The notes beneath the pieces are model-generated. The model worked only from the letters and a program-made list of their open reading frames with translations. It was not told the origin of the DNA and did not search any database. A stretch of 64,000 bases of DNA, taken from Daphnia carinata. Lineage: Eukaryota > Arthropoda > Branchiopoda > Diplostraca > Daphniidae. The stretch spans positions 1,323,773 to 1,387,772 of the forward strand of contig NC_081332.1 in the NCBI RefSeq assembly GCF_022539665.2, written 5' to 3'. Within the stretch, counting starts at the first letter, position 1. Each line of letters begins with the position of its first letter. Shown here one piece after another: positions 22,450 to 35,244 of this stretch. A program made the translations under genes and the position numbers.

Positions 22450-25400
22450 GGCCAAATTCGGTCAGTTCGGCTTGTTACGACCTCAACTTGTCAATGACTA
22501 ATGTCCTAGGTATGGACATTACGCTTTTTTTACGTTATCATAACGTTAAAACAAAAGCAAAATGGAGCTTAGTACGATGCAGACGGCCTACTATCATCGC
22601 AACAAGATGGAAGCTGTTCCACATGTTTTGTAATGATAACCGTCACTCCTTGTCTATCGCATTACAGCCCTAAAAAAAAAAAAAAAAAAATAGATAAAGG
22701 CTATATAGGGTAGTGACGTTATCTGTTTTATCATTCACGTTGTCCCGACATTATATTTTCACGAGTGTTTAATTTTTGACATTTAAAATAAACGTGGGAC
22801 TAAGCGCTGATGTCACTGCATCCGGAATTATCGTGCGTGTAGAACCCAAGAAATGAGTAATAATTGCGTGTGTGTGTGTTGCGCAAAACTAAACGAAAAG
22901 CGAAATAGGGGACAGTTGCGTATCTTGCAGCGAGTGGCCAGCCCGACGGGCGTGAATGCGACTACATAGCGCACCTGTTGCATTCTGCACGGCCAAATAG
23001 AAAAATCCCGTTTTCTTATTATTTTATCCCGTACGTAATCGATTGACTTGGCGTTTGAACCTTTGCATATTCAGCGTTTCTATAACGCCGTAAACGCAAT
23101 CGTTCACCTTGCGTGTCCGTCGACCACACGCCGGGCCATAATAAACAATTCTTTTCCCTTTAAATATATACACGAACACACCCTTTTTTTTCTTTTATTT
23201 CGCTTCTTTTTATAAAAGAAAAAACTCTCGTTCGAATAGAAATTTTGATCGTGCGATCGTATTCACTGATTCGGCAGCATTTTTTCAAAACAAAAACGAA
23301 TAACAATCCTACGGCGTTATTCGGCCGTCCATCAAGGTGGAAAAAGCCTTTTTTTTTTTTTTCTTGAAAATGCACTGGCGAAAGGAAGTCGCACCATTTG
23401 TGCGTCGAGTGCCATCTTCTTTCATTGCTTTTTCCCCGCCGGCTATTTTTCAACTCGTTTTTCTTTTGGTCCTCTTCCATCGTGCGTGATTAGCGCTCGT
23501 TTGTTTTTATTTCGGTCAAAGAATGACGTCGCGGACAAAATGCGAAAAACAAAAGACGACACCTAAATGAACTTTATGCATTTCATTAATTTAAATAAAT
23601 GATGCGACAATAGAAACTTTCTTTTTCGTTTTTATTTGTTTTGTTTTTTTTGGCGACCGTGAACCCTCCGACAAGTCCATGTGTGTCCATGACTTTCATT
23701 CTTCTTTTTTTTTAAAAAAAAAAGGGAAATGTTGTTCCCACACTCTCGCCCTGGAGGGGGCAAAAGGAAATACTTTTCTACGACTATAAGAAAATTAAAA
23801 AAAAAAAAAAAAACACTTAAAAAAAATAAAACACACGCTGCGCTGCCGTGAATACTGATATATACATGGTGTGTTAACCCCTTACAGGTCGTCTGTGTTT
23901 GGACGCAAGGGGGAAACAAAATATATCGACGTAGACGGCGGACCTATGAACACATTTTCATCCGGCCGGAGCAAGCGGTTCATTTTTTTTTTTTTTTTAT
24001 GTGCACGGACCCTCGTGACAAATGACCGCAGTTCCGGGCCGCGTGATTTCCTTCGACAGTGTGGGGTTGAAAGATGGTCAAACTCTGATAAAAAAAAAAA
24101 AAAACAACTAAAGAGAAATTTAACGAGTACTTGACTGTGTTTGTGACCTGAACGCCCGACTCGATAATTGGTGCCGTAAAAACGCGCATTAAAAAATTGA
24201 GAAAGAAACGTGCAAGAGGTGGGAAATGCAAGTTGATTACACAAAGCCGATAGCGCCAAAAGGAAGGATTATTTCGAATGTTTTATTTTTAGGAACCCCC
24301 AGGTCCACCATCACGAAAAATATTTCTCGAATCAATTGCATTTCAGCGAAAGTTATTGCGACATTCAAATCAACGCGCATTTTCTTTTTAAAAAATCGTC
24401 TCGCCGCCATTTTCGCAGGTGTTTCACATTTTTTTGAAACCATTATCAAGGATCTTGGCCTTGTGGCGATCGTTAGTACAGCCTTGCCAAAATGGGAGGT
24501 CAGTTAAGTTTCATCTCTACACGCGTAGATATACAAAACGCGCACCGTGACGTTACGAAAGGCCCCACAAGGTTGGCATAATCTTCGCATTGTCCATCTC
24601 TTTTTTATTTTAAAAAAGACTGGCGAAAATGGCCCGAAAGCAAGTGGTGTAAACGAAGCGAAGAACTTGAATTATGTTTGTTAACAAACTACACTTTGTT
24701 TATGACGGGATAGAAGCGACGCTCTTTCGAAAATGAGCTTAACAGCTTTTCTTTTTTCTAAAATATAAAAAATGATGGCAGATCATTTACAATGTTTAGA
24801 GATCTCTAGTCAGGTAGAAAGAAATTTTAGTTCGTTTCATTTTTTTTTTTTTTTTCGCTAAATAAATGGCGCAATTTACGACCTCTTCTTCTATTTCCTG
24901 CTACGCGCATAAGAGCAATTGTGTATCACGCAGAACGTTAGTATTTTTTTTTTTTAAACAGATAGACACTGTCTGGCAAACCGAAAATTTTGTGTCTGTA
25001 AAAAAGAAAAATTCTTGAATTGATGATCCGCAAATGCGCTTGATTTTTTTTAAGGACGGCGCCGGAGAACCTACAAAATGAAATGTTTTTAAACGAAGAA
25101 GGAGGAAACCTGTTGGATGATTATCACAATAGAGAAGACAGACAGAAAAAATAAAAGAGGACGTGCACACAAGTTCAACAGACGTGATTGCGTAGGTCGG
25201 CGGGAGACGAACGTCCGTATCGGTACTCGAGAAACTCCATTAACAGGAGAAAAAACAATCTGATGCATTTGAGTCAATCGCGCATTAAAAATTGAAACTT
25301 GTTTGGATTTTGAAGTCCGTCAAAGATGGCATCCATCATCGTCGGAATTTCCCGAATTATTTGATTCGACATTCGAATTTCTTTTGTCGTCTGAAAAAAC

Positions 25401-26599
25401 GAATAGTCTTTTCAAGATTTCGGCTAGGAATTTAAATGCTATTAGATCCGGCATATTAATGCAATCAGTTTTCATGGGCAGCACTTAAAGAATAGACTTA
25501 GATAATGCGCCAGCTTATAGAATCCAGCACGAGCCCGCGATATTTCAAATTGCTTTTGTTTTTCTTCTCGATGCCTCTGAAACACATTATTTTTTTTTTT
25601 TTTTTATGCCATAAGAGGTATGTACTAACGGTAAAAACATATAAGGATGCTGCTTAGCCATCTTTCTCTTCACTGCGGGATTTTTTTTTTTTTTTCCAGA
25701 AGTTTATTGCACACAAGAGCTATTTCCTGCCCGCTTTGGTCTTTACTGATTTATTCTTCTTCGTGCTGATCCTTTAGGCTATAAGATTCATACGTATTAT
25801 ACAAGTCAAGGAACAAGAAATGGCGGCGTTCTATAGTTTTTCTTTTGGTCTGGTCGTGCAGCGGTTGACGGCCGCCAAAAATTCCACCTTTGGTTCGGTG
25901 GGGTTACAACTAAACATCTCCATGGGTATTCTCAATCTCTTGCCCATTCTTCACGGCGTCCGAGAAGACACAACGTCTCTCTTGTCCGCCCAGGTCTCCA
26001 CTTACAGCCACATGTGCAGCTTTTTTAGAAATATGCTAGACACAAGAGATAGTCATTTGCATTTTAGACACTTTAGGGAGAAGGAACAACATTTAAACGT
26101 TTCTTTACCTATCGCCTATTGGTGGCTCGTCGTCAAGTGCGGTTCAAGTTGGCCATGATTGTGCATTACAAGCCGTACGCGTTTATTTTTCTTAAACGAA
26201 TGCCTGAGATTTTTGAATGCGTGGCTATCTAAATTCTATTAGGTATCTCTCTGTACAACATTGCTTTTGGCATCATAATGAGTCAGACGTACAGAGAAGG
26301 TGAATCGTCGGATAGAGGTAGACGGACCGGTTGGCTCTAATGGACGAGGAAAGTAGGGATAAGCACGGGAGAAAATGCTACATGTTTTCAAGGCCAAGTC
26401 GGTAATGACACAGCTAATTGGAGAATTGAATATTGAAACAAGGTATACTGGTACTAAAGGCACAGGACGTACGTGAAAAAGACTCTTCTCTTTCCTATTT
26501 TTAACGAATCGAAGAGTTGATTGCTTGACTCAAAAGAGAAATAAAAGACAAAGGAGATTTAATTCTGTTTGGGTTCTCATTACTTTTTGTTTTCATTAA
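22450..26599. other. Long intergenic region, no supported gene
   Basis: More than 4 kb with many A/T runs (for example near 22674-22690, 23352-23362, 23798-23813, 24092-24104, 24840-24855, 25590-25604) and a GT microsatellite near 22869-22879. The longest ORFs (125 codons minus at 23882-24259, 112 codons plus at 25820-26158) run through homopolymers or lack splice context and conserved motifs. Nothing else was recognised. Confidence 0.5.
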
Positions 26600-27339
26600 G
26601 GACCTAACGAAAGCCAAAGGTTTTGTTCACAGATGGAGGCTTAACTATTTGTTTTTTTTTTTTGCTTTGCGTGAATGCAGTATCAAACAGGAGGAAAGTC
26701 GGTAGAAAAATAATTGTCATTGATGGATTGAATTTATTTCGTGTTCAAACAAGAAGAGGAAAAACTAAAAAGGAGTTTTTTGGACATTTAACCACTTCCG
26801 TTTTTTGGCCCGACTATTTCAGTCGATAGATGGCATTGGGCTTTAATAGTGGTCGATGATTAATGATAGATGGCACCACTTCTTGCAGCAGTCGATGTTC
26901 GATGATGAAATGGAGCTAAACAAAAAATAATTTAAAACCATTTCATTGAAGTCGAGGATTAAGATCAAATTTAAAGGCGTTCTTGTCAGAAATGGTACTT
27001 AAAAGGAAATTCATGTATATAATATGGAGCTTAGTTGAAGGTGACTCAACAGACAATATGATTTGACTAAAGGAAAAAAAAATCGGAAACCATGCTTGCA
27101 TGCGTATTCGATCATGCTAAACCGTGCATTTGATTTTTGATAAAACTGGAACCGTTTCCAGTATGGGTAAGCCCTAATTTTTTTCCCCCTTCTGAATCCT
27201 CGTTCTAGTGGCAACCCCTTGAGCTGTTTGGTTCTAGATGAGTTCAAATTTTGATTTTTAAGCAGCAATATCACAAAATTTTTAACCAGTAATACCAGTT
27301 AATCCAGAGAGTAACCATCACTTCCTTTTAATATTTCAG

Positions 27340-27447
27340 GTGAAAATGAAGCTCACCTATACAGGCTGTGTTGTGGGGAATCACAATTAACCAGGTTTCT
27401 GATGTTGACTGCAATTTTAACCTGTGGCAGGAATCCATATTCTTGAT
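27340..27447 (+). other. Conserved splice-framed segment without an ORF
   Basis: An exon-like stretch bounded by ATATTTCAG on the left and GTAAGTGG on the right, with a further conserved donor (GGTAAG) upstream near 27163. Related segments occur at 32860-32965 and 37849-37956 and, as an exact copy, in unit B. The splice signals survive but the reading frame does not: unit C reads ENEDHLYRL then continues, while unit D soon meets a stop. It may be a non-coding exon, a 5' UTR exon of the array genes, or a relic. Confidence 0.35.
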
Positions 27448-27564
27448 GTAAGTGGCTTTATCTTTTCATTCAGGTCTTCAACATTTTCTCGTCTGTGTTA
27501 ATAAGATTTCCTTGAGATGACATTCATTTAGTACTATATGGCACAGCAATAAGTTATTAATTGG

Positions 27565-27600
27565 TTTATGGCTGCACATGCTTCATCTATCACCTGATAA
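27565..27600 (+). pseudogene. Remnant of a four-TM gene last exon (unit A)
   Basis: The words GCTGCACATGCTTCATC and ATCACCTGATAA, followed by more than 80 bp of similar 3' sequence, match the end of the intact four-TM gene at 34460-34560 (GCTGCAACTGCTTCATC, ATCACTTCATAA). The exons upstream are missing. The same remnant is present in unit B near 30333-30368. This shows that units A and B once contained the four-TM gene. Confidence 0.6.
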
Positions 27601-28333
27601 ATTTGGTTTAAATCAACCATAAATCTAAAGTAGTTGGATATGTTTCCTATTCAATCCATTTATTTGCATGGTGAAGAACTGTACATAATTCATAAAAAAA
27701 AGGTATAGCAAAACATTTGATTCAAAAAACATATTTCATTCCAGTTTTTATCTTGAATCATTTGACTAAGAGCTTGTTTACATTGTCTTGGTATATGTTT
27801 TTGTGAATCATGCTACATTCACTGTTTTCAGAGACATGGCTAATGTTTAAAAATTCCTTTAATCTCTGTTTATCTTTAGACCTACTGGGCCATTCAATTA
27901 CTTGGTAGTTTTTATAGCTCTATTCAAAATTTATCAAGTTATATTTGCATACGACCCTTAAGCAACAATGGTCAGGTAGAATATTTTTAAACGATATTTA
28001 CAACAATTTTGTGTTGGTTTAATGGGCGCACTTATAATTAATTATGTTCGCGTGTGTTCAGCACACACACGAATATTTACTATGAGGACATGCATTCTAT
28101 TTAGTTGTGCCAATACTTGTGAAAGGTCCCAAAGTCTAATCTCGAGTGTAAATATTTGTAATAGACAGTATCTGCTATCACTGCCTGGCTCTCATAGCCC
28201 TTTTGCAATTACTGTGTGAATTTGCAGTCTGCATATGTTTAAAGAACCTGTTTAAACAAAAAAATTTATTGGATCGCTTTTATTTGCTAGACCCTCATAA
28301 CCATTTGGGGAAATTATCGTCGACGTGGAGGGG

Positions 28334-28340
28334 TATAAAA
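28334..28340 (+). promoter_or_regulatory. TATA box of peptide gene A
   Basis: TATAAAA lies 72 bp before the exon 1 Met codon, inside a block GGGTATAAAAGCGCATCGG kept almost unchanged in all four intact peptide genes. The sequence that follows (AACACATGCAAAATCATC, then CTACATCTCGTCGCTTC) is also conserved and probably spans the transcription start. Confidence 0.75.
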
Positions 28341-28411
28341 GCGCATCGGTAACACATGCAAAATCATCAGCTACATCTCGTCGCTTCCCCTGTTCTCACC
28401 AGATATTCAAA

Positions 28412-29183
28412 ATGCGTTCGCAGTCAACTTGTGGGTAAGTCTGCTAATTCCTTCTTTGTCTTCAAATAATTGAATTGCTCTTTAAAAAATTGTATCTGAA
28501 AGAGAAAAATTGAAACCACAGTGTAAATGTATTCCAATCAGATTTTTAGCCCTGGTCGTTCTCGGTTGCGTATTACCGAGCATCTTGGCCGCTCCGTCGA
28601 TTGCCGCAGCCGGTCATGAAGAAAATGGGCTGGAGCTTAATAATGGCAGAAACGATCCGAATGAAAATCGGGATAGCCTGGCAGTCGCATCAAAGTTGGT
28701 TCAGGTGCGTTGAAATCTTTGTCATTTTGTCTTGCAAATTTGGCAGTTATTAATTGATTAGTTTGAATTTAGTTAATGGATGGGGAGTTAAAAATTTTTT
28801 TTATGTGTAGACATTGATAATTCCTTAAATTTCGACAGGCATACGGTAGCGATATTGCAAAGGTAGCAGCACGCGTGTGTGATAGATTAGCCTACGGAGA
28901 GACCATTGACAAGGGTAAGAATTAAGCTCAACTCGTTAACAGGATCTGAATTTCCTCATTCTTATAATAATTCGTTATAAAAGTAATGCTGGAAATAGCT
29001 AAAGAAGAGGGCATGGATAAAATTGACATGAAACAAGTCCGTGAGATGATTGAGGTAATAGAAAACAAAAAAATATTTTCGTTATTTAAAATCCATAACC
29101 TGTATGGCCAATTTCAGAAATTTGGCTGTTCGGCAACCAAATGGACCTGCCTGCTCTGGGGAGCCGTATGCTGGGGTCGTTAA
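28412..29183 (+). CDS. Small secreted Cys peptide precursor, unit A
   Basis: Five exons, 28412-28434, 28542-28704, 28839-28914, 28984-29054 and 29118-29183, give 132 residues with introns in phases 2, 0, 1 and 0. A signal peptide split by intron 1 (FLALVVLGCVLPSILAA) is followed by an Asn/Asp/Glu-rich spacer. Then comes a first helical module (AYGSDIAKVAARVCDRL), an acidic linker helix (about residues 86-110) and a second module (KFGCSATKWTCLLWGAVCWG). In units C and D each module has a Cys-x9-Cys pair. Here module 1 has Ser in place of its first Cys and module 2 has three Cys, so the total of four stays even. Size, secretion and module layout recall antimicrobial or host-defence peptides, but this is inference and I know no such family. 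The copy in unit B differs by only a few residues. Confidence 0.85.
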
Positions 29184-30332
29184 ATTTAAATAACAACTGG
29201 TTGGAATTTCAAGACGGAAGCTGCTAATCGACACCATTATGTTTTGATTGATAATCAATAAAAAGAGAATTTGCAAAATCAATAGTGTGTTATGTTTACA
29301 ATTATTAGTTCTGCAACTTGGCGATTTACTTTGTTTCGTACTTACAAAATCCATTTCGATTTATACGGGACCGAGGACCTAATTATAGCCAAAGGTTTCG
29401 TTCGGAGATGGAGGTTTAAATATTGTTTTTACTTTGCGAAAATGCAGTATCAAACAGGAGGAAAGTCGGTAGAAAAATAATTGTCATTGATGGATTGAAT
29501 TTATTTCGTGTTCAAACAAGAAGAGGAAAAACTAAAAAGGAGTTTTTTGGACATTTAACCACTTCCGTTTTTTGGCCCGACTATTTCAGTCAATAGATGG
29601 CACTGAGCTTTAATAGTGGTCGATGATTAATGATAGATGGCACCACTTCTTGCAGCAGTCGATGTTCGATGATGAAATGGAGCTAAACAAAAAATAATTT
29701 AAAACCATTTCATTGAAGTCGAGGATTAAGATCAAATTTAAAGGCGTTCTTGTCAGAAATGGTACTTAAAAGGAAATTCATGTATATAATATGGAGCTTA
29801 GTTGAAGGTGACTCAACAGACAATATTTGATTTGACTAAAGGAAAAAAAAATCGGAAACCATGCTTGCATGCGTATTCGATCATGCTAAACCGTGCATTT
29901 GATTTTTGATAAAACTGGAACCGTTTCCAGTATGGGTAAGCCCTAATTTTTTTCCCCCTTCTGAATCCTCGTTCTAGTGGCAACCCCTTGAGCTGTTTGG
30001 TTCTAGATGAGTTCAAATTTTGATTTTTAAGCAGCAATATCACAAAATTTTTAACCAGTAATACCAGTTAATCCAGAGAGTAACCATCACTTCCTTTTAA
30101 TATTTCAGGTGAAAATGAAGCTCACCTATACAGGCTGTGTTGTGGGGAATCACAATTAACCAGGTTTCTGATGTTGACTGCAATTTTAACCTGTGGCAGG
30201 AATCCATATTCTTGATGTAAGTGGCTTTATCTTTTCATTCAGGTCTTCAACATTTTCTCGTCTGTGTTAATAAGATTTCCTTGAGATGACATTCATTTAG
30301 TACTATATGGTACAGCAATAAGTTATTAATTG

Positions 30333-30368
30333 GTTTATGGCTGCACATGCTTCATCTATCACCTGATA
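30333..30368 (+). pseudogene. Remnant of a four-TM gene last exon (unit B)
   Basis: Exact counterpart of the remnant near 27565 in unit A and similar to the end of the intact four-TM gene at 34484. No other exon of that gene survives in this unit. Confidence 0.6.
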
Positions 30369-31091
30369 AATTTGGTTTAAATCAACCATAAATCTAAAGT
30401 AGTTGGATATGTTTCCTATTCAATCCATTTATTTGCATGGTGAAGAACTGTACATAATTCATAAAAAAAAGGTATAGCAAAACATTTGATTCAAAAAACA
30501 TATTTCATTCCAGTTTTTATCTTGAATCATTTGACTAAGAGCTTGTTTACATTGTCTTGGTATATGTTTTTGTGAATCATGCTACATTCACTGTTTTCAG
30601 AGACATGGCTAATGTTTAAAAATTCCTTTCATCTCTGTTTATCTTTAGACCTACTGAGCCATTCAATTACTTGGTAGTTTTTATAGCTCTATTCAAAATT
30701 TATCAAGTTCTATTTGCATACGACCCTTAAGCAACAATGGTCAGGTAGAATATTTTTAAACGATATTTAGAACAATTGTGTTGGTTTAATGGGCGCAATT
30801 CATATTCGTGTGTGTTCAGCACAGACACGAATATTTACTATGAGGACATGCATTCTATTTAGTTGTGCCAATACTTGTGAAAGGTCCCAAAGTCTAATCT
30901 CGAGTGTAAATATTTGTAATAGACAGTATCTGCTATCACTGCCTGGCTCTCATAGCCCTTTTGCAATTACTGTGTGAATTTGCAGTCTGCATATGTTTAA
31001 AGAACCTGTTTAAACAAAAAAATTTATTGGATCGCTTTTATTTGCTAGACCCTCATAACCATTTGGGGAAATTATCGTCGACGTGGAGGGG

Positions 31092-31099
31092 TATAAAAG
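31092..31099 (+). promoter_or_regulatory. TATA box of peptide gene B
   Basis: TATAAAAG in the block GGGTATAAAAGCGCATCGG, 78 bp before the Met codon at 31170, identical to unit A over the surrounding promoter. Confidence 0.75.
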
Positions 31100-31169
31100 C
31101 GCATCGGTAACACATGCAAAATCATCAGCTACATCTCGTCGCTTCCCCTGTTCTCACCAGATATTCAAA

Positions 31170-31941
31170 ATGCGTTCGCAATCAACTTGTGGGTAAGTCT
31201 GCTAATTCCTTCTTTGTCTCCAAATAATTGAATTGCTCTTTAAAAAATTGTATCTGAAAGAGAAAAATTGAAACCACAGTGTAAATGTATTCCAATCAGA
31301 TTTTTAGCCCTGGTCGTTCTCGGTTGCGTATTGCCGAGCATCTTGGCCGCTCCGTCGATTGCCGCAGCCGTTCATGAAGAAAATGGGCTGGAGCTTAATA
31401 ATGGCAGAAACGATCGGAATGAAAATCGGGATAGCCTGGCAGTCGCATCAAAGTTGGTTCAGGTGCGTTGAAATCTTTGTCATTTTGTCTTGCAAATTTG
31501 GCAGTTATTAATTGATTAGTTTGAATTTAGTTAATGGATGGGGAGTTAAAATTTTTTTTTATATGTAGACATTGATAATTCCTTAAATTTCGACAGGCAT
31601 ACGGTAGCGATATTGCAAAGGTAGCAGCACGCGTGTGTGATAGATTAGCCCACGGAGAGACCATTGACAAGGGTAAGAATTAAGCTCAACTCGTTAATAG
31701 GATCTGAATTTCCTCATTCTTATAATAATTCGTTATAAAAGTAATGCTGGAAATAGCTAAAGAAGAGGGCATGGATAAAATTGACATGAAGCAAGTCCGT
31801 GAGATGATTGAGGTAATAGAAAACAAAAAAATATTTTCGTTATTTAAAATCCATAACCTGTATGGCCAATTTCAGAAATTTGGATGTTCGGCAACCAAAT
31901 GGACCTGCCTGCTCTGGGGAGCCGTATGCTGGGGTCGTTAA
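31170..31941 (+). CDS. Small secreted Cys peptide precursor, unit B
   Basis: Five exons, 31170-31192, 31300-31462, 31597-31672, 31742-31812 and 31876-31941, give 132 residues. It matches the unit A gene except for a handful of substitutions (for example Gly to Val and Pro to Arg in the acidic spacer, Tyr to His after module 1). The signal peptide, module 1 with one Cys, acidic linker and module 2 with three Cys are all kept, and every splice site is intact. Both copies look functional. Some differences change amino acids in the spacer, while introns are almost identical, as expected after a recent duplication. Confidence 0.85.
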
Positions 31942-33798
31942 ATTTAGATAATAACTGGTTGGAATTTCAAAACGGAAGCTGCTAATCGACATCATTATGT
32001 TTTGATTGATAATCAATAAAAAGAGAATTTGCAAAATCAATAGCGTGTTATGTATACAATTATTAGTTATGCAAATTGACGATTTACGTTGGCAAGTGTT
32101 CCTTACTTACGAAATCCATTTTGATTTATACGGGACCGAGGACCTAATTATAGCCAAAGGTTTCGTTCGGAGACGGAGGTTTAAACATTGTTTTTACTTT
32201 GCGTGAATGCAGTATCAAACAGGAGGAAAGTCAGTAGAAAACTAACTGTTACTGATGAATTGATTTTACTCCTGTTCAAAAAAGAAGGGGAAAAGCTAAA
32301 AATAATGTTTTTTTGCACATTCAACCACTTTCTTTTTTTTGCCCGAATTTTGGCCGACAGATGGCACTGACTTCAAAGAGAGGTCGTAAATGATAGATGG
32401 CACTTTCGCTAACAGTGGCCGTTCTACGATAATGTGAAATGTAAAATGGAGGTAAACCAAAAAGTCCCATTTCATGTAATGTCTTAAGTGTTGGATGAAA
32501 TTTAAAGACGTATTATTGAACAATAGTACTTAAAATGCATCATATGGAGCTTAGTTGAAGGTGGCAACAAAATACGTGATTTAACTAAGGGAAAAGAACT
32601 GGGAAACCATGCTTGTTATTCCATCGTGCTAAACCGTGCATTTTATTCACGATGAAACTGAAATGGTTTTCAGTGAGGGTAAGTTCTATAGGTTTTCCCT
32701 TTCTTTATCTCATTTTTGTAGCCACCCCATGAGCTGTTAGCTTCTAGATGAGTTTACTTCTTAATTTAAAACACATGAACCTGGTTTTTGTCACAAAACT
32801 CTGTACTAATAATGCCATTCAATTCAGAAAAGCATTATCATTTCTTTCTAATATTTCAGTTGAAAACGAAGATCACCTGTACAGGCTGCGTGTGATGAAT
32901 CATGACTACCATGGATTCTGTTCTGGACTGCAGTCTTAACCATTGGCACAAATCCATATCTTGACGTAAGTGACTGGTTCATTTAAGTCTCCATTATCTT
33001 TCTATCTGTTCATAAAATTTCTTGTGAATTTCAGAAATGACTTATATTCCTTAAGTACTATATATGCCATAGTGATATTTTATGATTTAGAATTTAAATT
33101 GTTACCTAAAAGCCTTTTGATTTTCCAATTCAAGCAATGGTGAATCTTAAAACTAAATGGGTTTTTAAATTTTGTTCTTTTCTATTTTGCTTGAGATTGT
33201 AATCAATAGCTATAAACACTATTGTAGGAAGTAGAACAGGGTAAACACAGGAAGCATAAAACCGAAACTGTTTGAAATCGTGTGCTAAAAGAGGAAAAAT
33301 AGTAATTGCGTAGTTATCCGTGGTATATGCGTGGACCTGTCTCCTCGTGTGAACTTTAACATCATCACTGAGTCATATCTACAATTCCATAGTTATTTGG
33401 CTATGGAATTTGAACATTTGACTGTAAGGGGGTGAATCACAAATGTGCTACGTATTGTGAAACCTAAACTTAAACAGTAAAGATTTTGAGCGGCATTGGT
33501 AGTTTTTTCGTCATCGTTTGAGTTGCTTCAGTTTATGAGTCACCTGTTATCTATTTCCAATATTTAGATTGTATGCTTACAACTCACCTCTAGATAACAG
33601 TTGAGCCTTGTATATATAAGCGTAATGTACGGAGCCTTCCCTCATCGACAGGAACGCATTCAATTGATACGGGCTCATTAGCTTATCTGGTCGAAATCGT
33701 TGTATTGTTTTCCTCCCTTAGCACCTTGCTACGTGATACCTTTTCACAAATCAAATTGTTGCTGTTCAATTTCGTCGTTATTTTAATCAATTTAAACC

Positions 33799-34484
33799 AT
33801 GGAAAAAATTCTAGCAGCAGCCGACGCATTTGTGGGTCTTTTGGCATTTAGCTTGCAGGTAATTTCTCGTTGTTGTTAATCTCAAGTACGAGGTCATCTA
33901 TATCCATGACCCTATTTTACTCACAATGTGAAAAGGTATCAGCGTTGGCGATTTATTCCAATTGGATTCCAGATGATATCGCTTCAGGCATTTGGGGAGG
34001 AATCTACCTTGTCGCCTTTGCAGCTCTATTGGCCAGCAAAACGTCGGTTCTATTCTTCTCTTTTTAATCGAAAATTCTTTAAGTCTAACTACAATTTTAA
34101 ATTAAATTATTAGATTGAAATCGAGCCAAATTGTCATGGGCATGGCGATATTCGCTTCGTTAATTGGTGCCACGTTAATAGGATTGTACTCTTGGAGTAT
34201 TGATGGCTACCAAGGTTTGATTGCCGACTGTGAATTGTATTCTAGCAATTCAACGTTGACCAATTCTACAGCAGGAGAAATGTATCCCGACATTTTCAGT
34301 CCTCCCAAAATATGTGAGTGATTTTTGAAAAATCTTTATTGACTGAATTGATATGAATATCTCTTGTGTATTGACCAACCTAGGTGACAGAGCGGCCATC
34401 GATTCTTTGATGATCATCTGTGGCATTCTGGCTGTTATCGTCAACGGTTTTATAGCTGCAACTGCTTCATCTATCACTTCATAA
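33799..34484 (+). CDS. Four-transmembrane protein, unit C
   Basis: Four exons, 33799-33858, 33936-34042, 34114-34313 and 34384-34484, give 155 residues with introns in phases 0, 2 and 1. A TATA-like box (TATATATAAG near 33611) lies upstream. Helix 1 is about residues 5-20 (AADAFVGLLAFSLQ), helix 2 about 33-50, helix 3 about 61-80 (VMGMAIFASLIGATLIGLYS), and helix 4 about 130-150. The loop between helices 3 and 4 carries Cys in ADCELYSSNSTLTNST (three N-glycosylation sequons) and a second Cys at the intron 3 junction (KICDRAA). Intron positions and phases match the larger four-TM gene at 21017-22449, so the two probably share ancestry; this copy lacks the long tail. Function is unknown. It recurs beside the peptide genes, intact here and decaying in unit D. 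Confidence 0.8.
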
Positions 34485-35167
34485 AATTTCTTTTAACTTT
34501 TCGTAAATCTTTAGAGTTCGGATTTGTTTCTATTTAATCCCATTTATCTGCATGAATATGAACTGTACCCTTATCTTTAAAAAAAGCATTGTAAACTATT
34601 TGATACGAGTGAAAAATTTCCGTTCCAATTTTAATCTGAGCCATTAACCGAGAGTTTGTTTACACCATCTGAGTCTGACGGTTGCACATTGCGACACATT
34701 CCCTATGGTTTTAGAGGCAGAGTTTTTGTTTAAAAATTTCTTTGGATCTTTGTGTTATCTTAGCTTCAGACACATAAGGCATTTAATTACTTGATAATTT
34801 TTATTACAAGGCCAGGTAAAAAAAATGTTTCGACGATATTTCGAACAAGGACTGTTAGTGTAATTAACGTGCGTAATTAATATTCGTGTGTGGACTGAAC
34901 TAGTGAGACACGCATTACGTGCGGCTGTGCCAATACTAATTTGGAACTCAAATAGCCAATTCTCGTATTGTGTAAATAGTGTAATTGGACAGTGTGTGTC
35001 TATGATACTAGCTTTCATGCCCATTTTGTGATTACTAATTGGACTCGTTACACGCGGAAAATCTGTGCGTGTTTAAAGAAACTGTTTAAACAAAGAGATT
35101 AATTGGATCTTTTTTATTTTCTAGATTTTCAGGGCCCATGTGGCCAATCATCGTCGATTTGGAGGGA

Positions 35168-35175
35168 TATAAAAG
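35168..35175 (+). promoter_or_regulatory. TATA box of peptide gene C
   Basis: TATAAAAG in GGGATATAAAAGCGCATCGG, 77 bp before the Met codon. The conserved downstream words (AAATCATCAGCTACATC, CGTCGCTTC) are present, although the unit has diverged widely elsewhere. Confidence 0.75.
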
Positions 35176-35244
35176 CGCATCGGTAAGACAAGCAAATCAT
35201 CAGCTACATCACGTCGCTTCTCCTGTTCTCATCAGAATTCCAAA

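Larger units (their letters stand above)
26600..29372 (+). repeat. Tandem unit A of the peptide-gene array
   Basis: First of two almost identical direct repeats of about 2.76 kb (the second starts at 29373). The repeat begins at a GACCTAA...AGCCAAAGGTTT sequence that recurs at about 29376 and 32137. Unit A carries, in order, an ORF-less splice-framed segment near 27340-27447, a remnant of a four-TM gene tail near 27565, and a complete secreted-peptide gene (28412-29183). Only scattered substitutions and a 9-10 bp difference near 28035 separate A from B, so the duplication looks recent. Confidence 0.9.
29373..32133 (+). repeat. Tandem unit B of the peptide-gene array
   Basis: Near-perfect direct copy of unit A, offset 2,767 bp at its left end and 2,758 bp across the peptide gene. 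It has the same internal order: ORF-less splice-framed segment, four-TM gene tail remnant near 30333-30368, and a complete peptide gene. Its right border is where the GGGACCGAGGACCTAATTAT sequence appears again (about 32131) and the sequence becomes clearly more diverged. Confidence 0.9.

Noticed and set aside
25820-26158. 112-codon + strand ORF with a hydrophobic start
   Set aside because: No splice partners, conserved motif or paralog was found; the composition turns unlike protein in the second half.
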